From assembly GCA_044463945.1 (NCBI GenBank), contig JBIQLW010000002.1, positions 129,740 through 193,739 on the forward strand: a DNA stretch of 64,000 bases, written 5' to 3'. A program made the position numbers and the translations under genes. The notes beneath the pieces were generated by a model. The model did not search any database and was not told where the DNA came from. It saw nothing but the letters and a program-made list of their open reading frames with translations. Below are positions 31,645-40,207 of the stretch, piece after piece; position 1 is the stretch's first letter; every line of letters starts with the position of its first letter. This stretch comes from 62-47 sp044463945. Its GTDB lineage: Bacteria; Pseudomonadota; Alphaproteobacteria; Rhizobiales; Xanthobacteraceae.

Positions 31645-32100
31645 ATGACGCATCCGTTCGAGCGCCACCATTCCATCGTCATCGCGGCGAAACCGGCCGC
31701 CGTGTTCGACTACGTCACCAATCCGAAATCGTGGCCGGAATGGCTGCCGTCGTCGCACCATATCGATTGCGACGACCGCCCGATGCGGTTCGGCGATACG
31801 TTCCACGAGCACTGGAGCACGCGCAGCGGCAAGGTCGAACTCGACTGGCTGGTGATCGCCTGCACGCCGGCGCAAATGTGGATCGGCCTGACGCAGACGT
31901 CGTTCATGGGGCCGGTCGTGGTGCAATACGACTGCGAGAGCGTTGAGGGCGGCACCCGCTTCACCCGCACCCTGCGCAACCCGGCGCGGCCGAAGCCGCC
32001 GACCGACGAGATGATCGCGCGCATCGATCAGGAGGCGCGGCTCGGGCTTGAGAACATCAAGCGCAACGTCGAGGCGCGCAGCAGCCGGACGATGTTTTGA
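31645..32100 (+). CDS. SRPBCC family protein
   Basis: A 151-residue single-domain START/Bet v1-like protein. Visible features are HSIVIAAKPAAVFDYVTNPKSWPEWLPSS at the N-terminus and a C-terminal helix ending in RSSRTMF. The fold binds hydrophobic ligands; the ligand is unknown. I start at MTHPFERHHS; in-frame upstream Mets belong to a region that overlaps nnrU in antisense and does not look coding. It is divergent from nnrU. Confidence 0.72.
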   Translation: MTHPFERHHSIVIAAKPAAVFDYVTNPKSWPEWLPSSHHIDCDDRPMRFGDTFHEHWSTRSGKVELDWLVIACTPAQMWIGLTQTSFMGPVVVQYDCESVEGGTRFTRTLRNPARPKPPTDEMIARIDQEARLGLENIKRNVEARSSRTMF

Positions 32101-32479
32101 GCGCGACACAGGTTATGGTTTCACGCCGCGACCTCAATTCCGGGAGCTTGCGTTATCATCGTCGGCATGGCCCCGCGACGTCAGTCGTATTTCCAAGGCG
32201 TTTCATCACAATCGACGAGCACCTCTCGCATCATGAGCGACACGGCACATGGGTCCCCGCCTTGGCGGGGACGACGATTTTGGTGTTGCGCGGCTGCACA
32301 TCGCTGCACATCATTGCGTCGGTATAAGTCGGTAGTATCAATATAACAGGTCGCGGACATGCACGCGGGGCGGGTTCATGATGACGCCGCAACATCATCA
32401 CGCAATGACCTCAAATTTTTCGCGGAAAGACCGCCTCGCATGTCAACCATCGGCGCCCCATAACCATGGAGCCCAATGG
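32101..32479. other. 379-base intergenic region
   Basis: It holds a partial GTCCCCGC-family repeat at 32250-32276 and, near 32330-32350, an AT-rich patch (GTATCAATATAACAGG) that could be part of a promoter for the small secreted protein. No gene is supported. Confidence 0.4.
32250..32276. repeat. Partial copy of the GTCCCCGC-family repeat
   Basis: The stretch TGGGTCCCCGCCTTGGCGGG with GACGACG after it matches the right end of the full element at 30729-30854 and still folds as a short hairpin. Confidence 0.6.
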
Positions 32480-32779
32480 ATGAACCTCAAACATCTCGTC
32501 ACCGCCGCCGCGATCGCCACCCTCGCCGCCACCGCCGCGCAGGCTCAGGCGCAAACACAGCCCTCGCCGCAGCCCGGCCAGAAGATGCAGCGCGGCCATT
32601 CCACGACGGCTCCCCATGCGAAGCACGGCACCGGGTCCGCGACGTCGGGAACGGTCGGGTCGTCGGGCCATTCCAGCGGCCGCGCCGGCAAGACCGTCAA
32701 GCCGGCCCCTGAAGGAGCGATGGAGCCTGATGAACCGGCCGCCGGCGGCGGCACGGGCGCGAACGGCATGTCGCGCTAA
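32480..32779 (+). CDS. Small secreted hypothetical protein
   Basis: A 99-residue protein starting MNLKHLVTAAAIATLAATAA, a clear signal peptide ending near AQAQAQ. The mature part is low complexity (Gly, Ser, Pro, His, Thr). Such small exported proteins are common in this order, but I do not recognise a family. The start was chosen for the signal peptide; a longer in-frame start at 32378 would place the signal internally. Confidence 0.55.
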   Translation: MNLKHLVTAAAIATLAATAAQAQAQTQPSPQPGQKMQRGHSTTAPHAKHGTGSATSGTVGSSGHSSGRAGKTVKPAPEGAMEPDEPAAGGGTGANGMSR

Positions 32780-32900
32780 CCTCTCTCCACTGTCGCCTCT
32801 CTCCACGGCGAAAACTCAGCGGCCGGCGCACGCGCCGGCCTTTTCTCGTGCGCGGCTTGCGCGCGCGACGCACGTCGATTCCGCGTGATTGATCCCGCCG

Positions 32901-33140
32901 TCAGGGCACGCGAGCCGAGGGGCGCGCCTTTATCCGTGTCTTGCGCGCCGGGCGCGGCGAAGTGTCCGCCGCGTCCCTGGCCTCCTGCGCCAATCGCAGC
33001 GCGCGAAGCCGCGCCATGTTCTTTCTCACGGCAACGTCCCTGGCTTCGTATTCAGCGAGGGCCTTCGCGCCCTCCACGGCGGCGATGCGCCGGCGCTCGC
33101 GACGTTCTTCCGATGTGGGCGTGGGTGTTTTTGTGCTCAT
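32901..33140 (-). CDS. Small basic hypothetical protein
   Basis: A 79-residue Arg/Lys/Ala-rich protein, MSTKTPTPTSEERRERRRIA..., with a helical middle (EYEARDVAVRKNMARLRALRLAQEA). I have the impression of similar short proteins in the Bradyrhizobium group, but no name or fold is established. The basic charge suggests nucleic-acid or ribosome contact, which is inference only. An upstream in-frame Met would add ~60 Cys-rich residues that look non-coding. Confidence 0.5.
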   Translation of the reverse strand: MSTKTPTPTSEERRERRRIAAVEGAKALAEYEARDVAVRKNMARLRALRLAQEARDAADTSPRPARKTRIKARPSARVP

Positions 33141-33373
33141 TTCGAACATATAGGTACACATCGGCGAAATACCACGTGCGCCGGCGCCGCCACATGAACA
33201 CAATTGATCGCTTGCTATCTCGCCGAATACCTGTAGGGTGCCACCATTCGATTTGCTGCAGTTGCCTTGTAAGCGCGCCTTCGGGCTCTTTTCCTTGGAC
33301 ATCGCCAGAATTGGATGAACCCGCACGGAGGTCGTGCGGGATATCGCGCGCGTGCGCGCCAGGAGAAGACGTT

Positions 33374-33586
33374 ATGACGACAGGCACAGTGAAATGGTTC
33401 AACGGCCAAAAGGGCTTTGGCTTCATTCAACCCGACAGCGGCGGCAACGACGTGTTCGTGCATATCAGCGCGGTCGAGCGCGCCGGCCTTGACGGGCTCG
33501 GTGAAGGGCAGAAGGTGTCGTTCGAAGCCAAGACCGACAAGATGCGCGGCAAGACCAGCGCGGAAAATCTGTCGCTCGTCAGCTAA
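33374..33586 (+). CDS. cspA: Cold-shock domain protein
   Basis: A 70-residue single-stranded nucleic-acid-binding protein. RNP-1 is KGFGFIQ and RNP-2 is VFVHIS, within MTTGTVKWFNGQKGFGF. The start follows AGGAGAAG. A leader of ~200 bases precedes it, as is usual for temperature-regulated csp mRNAs, but no cold box could be assigned. A hairpin terminator follows. Confidence 0.95.
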   Translation: MTTGTVKWFNGQKGFGFIQPDSGGNDVFVHISAVERAGLDGLGEGQKVSFEAKTDKMRGKTSAENLSLVS

Positions 33587-33637
33587 CCCTGGCTGAGCGA
33601 AGCGATCGGCCCACGGATGTACTGGGCGGTTGCGATG

Positions 33638-33670
33638 AAAGTCCCGTCAGCCATGGCGGGACTTTTTGTT
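33638..33670 (+). terminator. Terminator of cspA
   Basis: AAAGTCCCG (33638-33646) pairs with CGGGACTTT (33658-33666) and is followed by a T-run (TTTTTGTTT). It lies ~50 bases after the cspA stop. Confidence 0.85.
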
Positions 33671-33709
33671 TGGGATGCGACTTGTTCGGGACAACCGACA
33701 CGCCCCGCC

Positions 33710-35326
33710 CTATTTCTTCTTCACGTCCTTGACGCTGGAGAAGGCGATGCCCTCGGCGCGCTCGCGGGTGTAGCCGAGATAGAACTCGTTCTTCGCCAGA
33801 AACACCGGGTCGCCGTCGACATCGTCGGCGACGCCGGAGCCGTTGGCGGCGATGAAGGCGTCGAGCTTCTTCGGATCGTCGGACGAGATCCAGCGCGCGA
33901 GCTGAAACTCGCTTACCTCGAAATCGACCGGCAGCGAATATTCGGCCTCTAACCGCGCCTTCAGCACGTCGAGCTGCAACATGCCGACGACGCCCACCAG
34001 CGCCGGCGCGCCGTCGCGCGGGCGGAACACCTGCACCACGCCCTCTTCCGACATCTGCTGCAAGGCTTCCTTCAGCTTCTTCGCCTTCATCGCATCGGTG
34101 AGACGGACGCGGCGGACGATTTCCGGCGCGAAACTGGGAACGCCGACGAAAGCGATCTCCTCGCCCTCGGTCAGCGTGTCGCCGATCCGCAAGGTGCCGT
34201 GGTTGGGGATGCCGACGACGTCGCCGGCATAGGCTTCATCGGCAATCGCGCGGTCCTGCGCGAAGAAGAACTGCGGCGACGACAGCGGCATCGGCTTGCC
34301 GGTGCGCACCAGCTTCGCCTTCATGCCGCGCGACAGCCTGCCCGAGCACAGCCGCGCGAAGGCGATGCGGTCGCGGTGGTTGGGATCCATGTTGGCCTGG
34401 ATCTTGAAGACGAAGGCCGTCATCTTCGGCTCGTCCGCCCGCACCAGGCGCTGGCTGCTCTCCTGCGCGCGCGGCGGCGGCGCGAAGCGGCCGAGCCCTT
34501 CCAGCAGGTCGCCGACGCCGAAGTTGCGCAGCGCCGAGCCGAAATAGACCGGCGTCAGATGCCCCTCGCGGAACGCGGCGAGGTCGAACGGCGGGCAGGC
34601 TTCGGTGGCGAGCGCCAGTTCTTCCCGCACCTCGTCGAGGTTGAGGTTGGGGTTGCGCGCGGCGAGGTCGGCGATGGCGATCTGCTCGGCCGCGCCGGTC
34701 TTGGCGCCGCCGCCCTCCAGCAGGCGGATGCCGCCGGTTGAGACGTCGTAGGTGCCGAGGAAGTCGCGGCCGCGCCCGACCGGCCAGGTCATCGGCGTGG
34801 TGTCGAGCGCCAGCGTTTTCTCGATCTCGTCCAGCAGATCGAAGGTGTCGCGGCTGTCGCGGTCCATCTTGTTGATGAAGGTGATGATCGGGATGTCGCG
34901 CAGGCGGCAGACCTCGAACAGTTTCCGGGTGCGGTCCTCGATGCCTTTCGCCGCGTCGATCACCATCACCGCCGAGTCGACGGCGGTCAGCGTGCGATAG
35001 GTGTCCTCGGAAAAGTCCTCGTGGCCCGGCGTGTCCAGCAGGTTGAACACCAGCCCGTCGAACTCGAAGGTCATCACCGAGGTCACCACCGAGATGCCGC
35101 GGTCGCGCTCGATCTTCATCCAGTCGGAACGGGTGTTGCGGCGCTCGCCCTTGGCCTTGACCTGCCCGGCGAGATTGATGGCGCCGCCGAACAGCAGGAG
35201 CTTTTCGGTCAGCGTGGTCTTGCCGGCGTCGGGGTGCGAGATGATCGCGAAGGTGCGGCGGCGCGCGACCTCGGCGGCCAGCGACGGGCGGGATGCGGTT
35301 TCGGCGGATACGGCGAGGTCGGACAT
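33710..35326 (-). CDS. prfC: Peptide chain release factor 3
   Basis: A 538-residue translational GTPase that removes RF1/RF2 from the ribosome. The P-loop is SHPDAGKTTLTEKLL, preceded by ARRRTFAI. Switch motifs are RGISVVTSVMTF and LLDTPGHEDFSEDTYRTL; NKMDRDSRDTFDLLDEIE is the NKxD block. The length is normal (E. coli RF3 has 529). MSDLAVSAETASRPSLAAEV was taken as the start; an in-frame Met 21 codons upstream is less likely. Confidence 0.95.
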   Translation of the reverse strand: MSDLAVSAETASRPSLAAEVARRRTFAIISHPDAGKTTLTEKLLLFGGAINLAGQVKAKGERRNTRSDWMKIERDRGISVVTSVMTFEFDGLVFNLLDTPGHEDFSEDTYRTLTAVDSAVMVIDAAKGIEDRTRKLFEVCRLRDIPIITFINKMDRDSRDTFDLLDEIEKTLALDTTPMTWPVGRGRDFLGTYDVSTGGIRLLEGGGAKTGAAEQIAIADLAARNPNLNLDEVREELALATEACPPFDLAAFREGHLTPVYFGSALRNFGVGDLLEGLGRFAPPPRAQESSQRLVRADEPKMTAFVFKIQANMDPNHRDRIAFARLCSGRLSRGMKAKLVRTGKPMPLSSPQFFFAQDRAIADEAYAGDVVGIPNHGTLRIGDTLTEGEEIAFVGVPSFAPEIVRRVRLTDAMKAKKLKEALQQMSEEGVVQVFRPRDGAPALVGVVGMLQLDVLKARLEAEYSLPVDFEVSEFQLARWISSDDPKKLDAFIAANGSGVADDVDGDPVFLAKNEFYLGYTRERAEGIAFSSVKDVKKK

Positions 35327-35434
35327 GGGCGTCGCTGTGGCAGGGAAAACCGGCGGGATCAAGGAGTTTTCGCGCGGCTGGGCGGGCACGGCGGGCGGTT
35401 GCCAGACGGCCCCGCCTGCGCCATATCAGCCCGG

Positions 35435-35501
35435 CGGAGGGACGACCTTCCGGCCATCACACAATCATCGCGGGGACGGCCCTGCCTAAAGCGTCAGGAG
35501 G
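35435..35501 (+). promoter_or_regulatory. Guanidine-II (mini-ykkC) riboswitch
   Basis: Two hairpins stand in the leader of the next gene. P1 pairs 35435-35441 with 35446-35452 around the loop ACGA (7 pairs, one G-U). P2 pairs 35470-35475 with 35480-35485 around the loop ACGG (6 pairs, one G-U). The 17-base linker and the two ACGR tetraloops are the whole published signature of mini-ykkC RNA, which senses free guanidinium. The ribosome-binding site AGGAGG is at 35496-35501, just 3' of P2, so control is probably at translation start. The downstream gene is the expected guanidinium exporter. Confidence 0.9.
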
Positions 35502-35506
35502 GCCTC

Positions 35507-35821
35507 ATGGCCTGGTTCATCCTGTTCATCGCCGGGCTGATGGAGATCGGCTGGGCGATCGGCCTCAAATACACCGAGGGCTTCACCCGCCTGATGCCGT
35601 CGGTGCTGACGCTCGCGGCCATGGTGTTCAGCGTGGTGCTGCTCGGGCTGGCGCTGAAGACGCTGCCGGTCGGCACGGCTTACGCGGTGTGGACCGGGAT
35701 CGGCGCGGTCGGCACCGCGATCCTCGGCATCGTGCTGTTCGGCGATCCGGCCACGGGCGCGCGGCTGGCCTCGATCGGCCTGATCGTCGCCGGCATCGTC
35801 GGGCTGAAGCTGGTGACGTGA
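35507..35821 (+). CDS. gdx: SMR-family guanidinium exporter Gdx (SugE)
   Basis: A 104-residue four-helix transporter of the small multidrug resistance family, which works as an antiparallel dimer. Gly10, Glu13 and Trp16 in IAGLMEIGWAIGLKYTEGFTRL are the central proton/substrate residues of the Gdx subtype. PVGTAYAVWTGIGAVGTAILG is the second signature. The start is fixed by AGGAGG five bases upstream. The guanidine-II riboswitch in its leader supports export of guanidinium rather than broad drug resistance. Confidence 0.93.
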   Translation: MAWFILFIAGLMEIGWAIGLKYTEGFTRLMPSVLTLAAMVFSVVLLGLALKTLPVGTAYAVWTGIGAVGTAILGIVLFGDPATGARLASIGLIVAGIVGLKLVT

Positions 35822-35844
35822 GGCACAGCCGGCTTCAAGGCGAG

Positions 35845-35893
35845 GCGTGTCCCGAGAGCGAAGCGGCGCAAGCGTTAGCGCCGTGACGCTTCG
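35845..35893. repeat. Partial copy of the GTGTCCCGGG palindromic repeat
   Basis: It begins CGTGTCCCGAGAGCGAAGCG and continues with AGCGTTAGCGCCGTGACGCT. It resembles one arm of the ~130-base elements at 38163, 54310 and 62291. It lies between gdx and pit. Confidence 0.5.
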
Positions 35894-35898
35894 CTGGG

Positions 35899-36903
35899 TT
35901 ACCGCACCAGCGCCACGGCCCAATAGGCCAGCGCCGCCACCAGCGCGGCGGCGGGCACGGTGATCACCCAGGCATAGACGATGGAGCTGGCGACGTTCCA
36001 GCGCACCGCCGAGACGCGCCGCGCCGCGCCGACGCCGACGATGGCGCCGGTGATGGTGTGGGTGGTGGACACCGGCACGCCGAGAAAGGTAGCCATGAAC
36101 AGCGTCGCCGCTCCGCCGGTCTCGGCGCAAAACCCCTGCATCGGCGTCAGGCGGGTGATGCGCAGCCCCATGGTGCGCACGATGCGCCAGCCGCCGAGCA
36201 GCGTGCCGAGCGCCATCGCCGCCTGGCACGCCAGCACCACCCAGAACGGCACGCTGAACTCGCTGCCGAGATAGCCTTGCGAATACAACAGCACGGCGAT
36301 GATCCCCATGGTCTTCTGCGCGTCGTTGCCGCCGTGGCCGAGCGAATAGAGCGAGGCGGAAAAGAACTGGAAGACGCGGAACGCGCGATCGACCGCGAAC
36401 GGCGTCGAGCGCGCCGCCGCCCAGCTCACCGTCGCCACCAGCACCAGCGCCAGCAGGAATCCGACCACCGGCGACAGCACGATGGCGAGCAGCGTCATCG
36501 ACAGCCCGCTCCACACCACCGCGACGATGCCGGCCTTGGCGACGCCCGCGCCCAGCAGCCCGCCGATCAGCGCGTGCGACGAACTGGAGGGAATGCCGAG
36601 CCCCCAGGTCACCAGGTTCCAGACGATGGCGCCGACCAGCGCGGCGAAGATCACCGCGGCGTCGATGGCGTCGGGGGCGATGATGCCGGTGCCGATGGTG
36701 TTGGCGACGTGCAGGCCGAACACCAGGAAGGCGATGAAGTTGAAGAACGCCGCCCAGAGCACCGCGTATTGCGGCCGCAGCACCCGCGTCGAGACGATGG
36801 TCGCGATCGAATTGGCGGCGTCGTGCAGGCCGTTGAGGAAGTCGAACAGCAGCGCGACGGCGATCAGGCCGACCAGAACCGGAAAAGCAATCGTGGCGTC
36901 CAC
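35899..36903 (-). CDS. pit: Low-affinity inorganic phosphate transporter, Pit family
   Basis: A 334-residue membrane protein with about ten hydrophobic segments and the duplicated PHO4 signature: FLNGLHDAANSIATIVSTRVL near the N-terminus and YSLGHGGNDAQKTMGIIAVLL in the middle. It should carry metal-phosphate with protons. The upstream gene on the same strand is a DUF47/PhoU-like protein, the usual Pit partner, with ~215 bases of repeats between them. Confidence 0.93.
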   Translation of the reverse strand: MDATIAFPVLVGLIAVALLFDFLNGLHDAANSIATIVSTRVLRPQYAVLWAAFFNFIAFLVFGLHVANTIGTGIIAPDAIDAAVIFAALVGAIVWNLVTWGLGIPSSSSHALIGGLLGAGVAKAGIVAVVWSGLSMTLLAIVLSPVVGFLLALVLVATVSWAAARSTPFAVDRAFRVFQFFSASLYSLGHGGNDAQKTMGIIAVLLYSQGYLGSEFSVPFWVVLACQAAMALGTLLGGWRIVRTMGLRITRLTPMQGFCAETGGAATLFMATFLGVPVSTTHTITGAIVGVGAARRVSAVRWNVASSIVYAWVITVPAAALVAALAYWAVALVR

Positions 36904-37003
36904 CCGGCGGCCCCCGCCCTAGTGTCCCGAACCGGACGTGCGCCCGAGGCTCATGACCGCAGTCCGATACAGTCCGATTGAACCGGACTCCGGTGTTTTC
37001 CCT

Positions 37004-37116
37004 TGGAGGCGCATGATCTCGTCCGAAGACCGGCTGCCGCTTTTCGGGATCATGCGACTCTTCTGGAGGCGCATGACCCTGTCCGAAAACCGGCTGCCAC
37101 TTTTCGGGATCATGCG
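37004..37116. repeat. Two tandem ~60-base palindromic repeats between DUF47 and pit
   Basis: Two copies (37011-37056 and 37071-37116) share GCATGA, CCGAAnACCGGCTGCC, CTTTTCGGGATCATGCG and the preceding TGGAGGC. They differ at a few bases. Each can fold because the ends GCATGATC/GATCATGC pair. They lie 3' of the DUF47 gene and 5' of pit. Confidence 0.8.
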
Positions 37117-37117
37117 C

Positions 37118-37762
37118 TTAGACCTGCTCGATGACGATGCTGTTGATCTCGTTGCCGACGTCGTCGAAGCGGTCGGCGACCTTCTCAAGGTGATCGTAGA
37201 TCTCGGCGCCGACGATGAAGTCCATGGCGTTGGCGTGGCGATGCTTGAGGAACAACTCCTTGAGGCCGATGTCGTGCAGGTCGTCGACGCGGCCTTCGAG
37301 CTTGCCAAGCTCCTCGACGATCGCCGTCAGCATGGTGACGTTGTCGTCGATCTTTTGCAGAAGCGGCACCGCGCGGCCGACCAGGTTGGCGCATTCGACC
37401 AGCATGGTGCCGATCTCCCGCATCGGCGGCTCGAACGAGCGCACCTCGAACAGCACCACCGCCTTGGCGGTCTGCTGCATCTGATCGACCGCGTCGTCCA
37501 TCGCGGTAATCAGGTTCTGGATATCGACGCGGTCGAACGGGGTGATGAAGGTGCGGCGAACCGCGGTCAGCACCTCGCGGGTGATGCCGTCGGCGTCGCT
37601 CTCGAACTGATCGACGCGCTGGCAGTAGACCGGCGTTTCCTCGCCGCCCTGCAGCATCCCTTCCAGCGCCTGCGCGCTCTGCACCGCGACCCGCGCATGG
37701 CGCGCGAACAGGGCAAAGAACTTCTCCTCCCTGGGCAACAAGGCTCTGAACCAGCGCAGCAT
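37118..37762 (-). CDS. DUF47 family protein (PhoU-like, Pit accessory)
   Basis: A 214-residue all-helical protein starting MLRWFRALLPREEKFFALFARHA, which is the family N-terminus. Metal-binding PhoU-type motifs appear as DQFESDADGITRE and the later EIYDHLEKVADRFDDVGNEI. DUF47 proteins pair with Pit transporters and are thought to control phosphate uptake. It is just upstream of pit on the same strand. Confidence 0.88.
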   Translation of the reverse strand: MLRWFRALLPREEKFFALFARHARVAVQSAQALEGMLQGGEETPVYCQRVDQFESDADGITREVLTAVRRTFITPFDRVDIQNLITAMDDAVDQMQQTAKAVVLFEVRSFEPPMREIGTMLVECANLVGRAVPLLQKIDDNVTMLTAIVEELGKLEGRVDDLHDIGLKELFLKHRHANAMDFIVGAEIYDHLEKVADRFDDVGNEINSIVIEQV

Positions 37763-38162
37763 TGATGTTCCCCGGCCGTTGGTGGGCGCATTCGCCAGAC
37801 GCATGAAGCGGGAGAGTCGCGCGCTTCGCACACGTCCGTCTCGGCACAACACTGTCGTCCACGCTGGCGGCAAGGCCGGATCGGAGCGATCGCCTCGAAC
37901 GCCGGGAAGCGGCAGGCCACCGGCAGGCCGGCGGCGCGTCATGGCGCTGTCATAAATCAGTTCACCGGACAAAGGCAATTGCCGAGGCCGCGAATGGGCG
38001 CGTCGATCACAACATATGCGACCGATACGTCCGGGGGAACCGGAGACGCATCACCGCCGCCAAGATCCGCTGTCATGGGAAAAGATCACGCGGCCAAAGG
38101 GTTACGGCAGCAGCCGCGATCATCCGGCCGGTCGCGAAGCCTTCGGACAATTGTACGAAAGG
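37763..38162. other. Intergenic region upstream of the DUF47 gene
   Basis: About 400 bases, followed by a palindromic repeat to 38298. It should contain the DUF47-pit promoter. No coding region with family resemblance was found. No PHO-box-like repeat could be assigned with confidence. Confidence 0.4.
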
Positions 38163-38298
38163 CGTGTCCCGGGCGCAGGTCGCGCGTGTAACGCTGCTCC
38201 GCAGAACCGGGACCGTATCAAAGGCATCCTTCGCAACGGTCCCGGATCAGCGAAGCGGCACGGCGCTGACGCTTGCGCCGCATCGCGTCCGGGACACG
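38163..38298. repeat. ~136-base palindromic repeat, GTGTCCCGGG family
   Basis: The ends CGTGTCCCGG and CCGGGACACG are reverse complements, and inner blocks GCAGAACCGGGACCG and AACGGTCCCGGATCAGCGAAG also pair. It shares these blocks in the same order with elements at 54310-54436 and 62291-62415. It lies just after livM. Confidence 0.8.
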
Positions 38299-38310
38299 GC
38301 CGTAACGACG

Positions 38311-39279
38311 TTACAGCGAGCGCTTGAACAGCGCGGCGATCTCGCCGACGATGCCGCGGCGGAAGGTGAGCACGCAGACGACGAAGATCACGCCCTGGAT
38401 CACCGTGACCCACTGGCCGAAGCCGGCGAGGTACTGCTGCATGGCGACGATGATGAAGGCGCCGACCACGGGCCCGAAGATCGTTCCCAATCCGCCGATC
38501 AGGGCCATCAGCACGATTTCGCCCGACATCGTCCAGTGCACGTCGGTGAGCGAGGCGTTCTGCGCCACGAACACCTTCAGGGAGCCTGCGAAGCCCGACA
38601 GCGTGCCCGAGAGAATGAAGGCCATCAGCTTGTACTGGTCGGCCTTGTAGCCCAGCGAAATGGCGCGCGGCTCGTTTTCGCGGATCGCCTTCAGCACCTC
38701 GCCGAACGGCGAGTTGATGGTGCGGAAGATCAGCAGGAAGGCCAGCAGGAACGCGATCAGGATGACGTAATACAGCGTCGTCGAGTTGGACAGGTCGAAC
38801 AGGCCGAACAGCACGCCCTGCGGAATGCCCTGGATGCCGTCCTCGCCGTGGGTGAACGGCGCCTGCAGGTAGATGAAGAACACGAGCTGCGACAGCGCCA
38901 GCGTGATCATGGCGAAGTAGATGCCCTGACGGCGGATCGAAATCCATCCGGTGACGATGGAAAGCGCACACGCCCCGGCCGTGCCGATCACGATGCCGAT
39001 CTCCGGCGACACGCCCCAGACCTTGAGCGCGTGGGCGGTGAAATAGCCGGCGCTGCCAAGGAACATGGCGTGACCGAACGACAACAGGCCGCCGTAGCCG
39101 ATCAGCAGGTTGAAGGCGCAGGCGAACAGGGCGAAGCACAGCGCCTGCATCACGAAGAACGGATAGATGCCGGTGAACGGCACCGCCGCCAGCAGCACCG
39201 TCATCAAGACGAAGGCCACCATCTCGTCGCGGAATCCGCGCCCGGAAGCCGTTGCGGAGTTGTCGGTGATTACTGACAT
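38311..39279 (-). CDS. livM: Branched-chain amino acid ABC transporter permease LivM
   Basis: A 322-residue inner-membrane permease with about nine to ten hydrophobic segments. The EAA-like loop is KAIRENEPRAISLGYKADQYKLMAFILSG, the family hallmark. Near the C-terminus GGLGTIFGPVVGAFIIVAM is also typical. It is the last gene of the leftward livG-livF-livK-livH-livM operon; it starts one base after the livH stop. Confidence 0.95.
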   Translation of the reverse strand: MSVITDNSATASGRGFRDEMVAFVLMTVLLAAVPFTGIYPFFVMQALCFALFACAFNLLIGYGGLLSFGHAMFLGSAGYFTAHALKVWGVSPEIGIVIGTAGACALSIVTGWISIRRQGIYFAMITLALSQLVFFIYLQAPFTHGEDGIQGIPQGVLFGLFDLSNSTTLYYVILIAFLLAFLLIFRTINSPFGEVLKAIRENEPRAISLGYKADQYKLMAFILSGTLSGFAGSLKVFVAQNASLTDVHWTMSGEIVLMALIGGLGTIFGPVVGAFIIVAMQQYLAGFGQWVTVIQGVIFVVCVLTFRRGIVGEIAALFKRSL

Positions 39280-39280
39280 T

Positions 39281-40144
39281 TCAAGTCGCCCGTCCTGTCA
39301 AACCCGTCGGCTTTATCAGCAGCACCAGCACCATCAAGACGAAGACGACGGTGTTGGAAGCCTCGGGGTAGAAATACTTGGTCAATCCCTCGATGACGCC
39401 GAGCGCGAAGCCGGTGATGATCGAGCCCATGATCGAACCCATGCCGCCGATCACCACCACCGCGAACACCACGATGATGAGGTCCGCCCCCATCAGCGGC
39501 CGCACCTGATTGATCGGCGCCGAGAGCACGCCGGCGAGCGCCGCGAGCCCGATGCCGAGGCCGTAGGTGAGCGTGATCATGCGCGGGACGTTGATGCCGA
39601 ACGCCCGCACCAGGTTGGGATTCTCGGTGGCGGCGCGCAAGTAGGCGCCGAACTGGGTGCGCTCGATCAGATACCAGGTGAGCAGGCAGATCACCAGCGA
39701 GAACACCACCACCCAGCCGCGATAGATCGGCAGGAACATGAAGCCGAGATTCATGCCGCCCTGAAGCTGCGAGGGAATGGCGTAAGGCAGCCCCGACGAG
39801 CCGAAGTAGTTCTGGAACACGCCCTGAATGATCAGCGCGACGCCGAAGGTCAGAAGCAGGCCGTAGAGGTGATCGAGCCCGGTCAGCCACCGCAGCAGCG
39901 TGCGCTCCAGCAACATGCCGAAGATGCCGACCGCGATCGGAGAGATGACGAGCGCGTACCAGTAATTGAGGCCGAGGCCGTTGAGCAGGAAATACGCACA
40001 GAACGCCCCCATCATGTACAGCGCGCCGTGCGCGAAGTTGATGATGTTGAGCATTCCGAAGATCACGGCGAGGCCGAGACTCAGCAATGCGTAAAACGAG
40101 CCATTGATCAGCCCGACCAGAAGTTGCGCGTAAAGAGCCTGCAT
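39281..40144 (-). CDS. livH: Branched-chain amino acid ABC transporter permease LivH
   Basis: A 287-residue membrane permease with about eight hydrophobic segments. It starts MQALYAQLLVGLINGSFYALLSLGLAVIFG, the LivH N-terminus, after a GGGAAG site. An upstream Met would add 11 soluble residues. GGMGSIMGSIITGFALGVIEG is the C-terminal signature. It pairs with LivM in the transmembrane channel. Confidence 0.95.
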   Translation of the reverse strand: MQALYAQLLVGLINGSFYALLSLGLAVIFGMLNIINFAHGALYMMGAFCAYFLLNGLGLNYWYALVISPIAVGIFGMLLERTLLRWLTGLDHLYGLLLTFGVALIIQGVFQNYFGSSGLPYAIPSQLQGGMNLGFMFLPIYRGWVVVFSLVICLLTWYLIERTQFGAYLRAATENPNLVRAFGINVPRMITLTYGLGIGLAALAGVLSAPINQVRPLMGADLIIVVFAVVVIGGMGSIMGSIITGFALGVIEGLTKYFYPEASNTVVFVLMVLVLLIKPTGLTGRAT

Positions 40145-40207
40145 GATCTTCCCGTCAACGTCTTCCAACAGAACCACCCGGCGGCGACGCCGCCGGATGT
40201 CGATTGC

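Noticed and set aside
33141..33373. Cold-box or thermosensor in the cspA leader
   Set aside because: The leader is long, but I could not identify a conserved box or a convincing alternative fold by eye.
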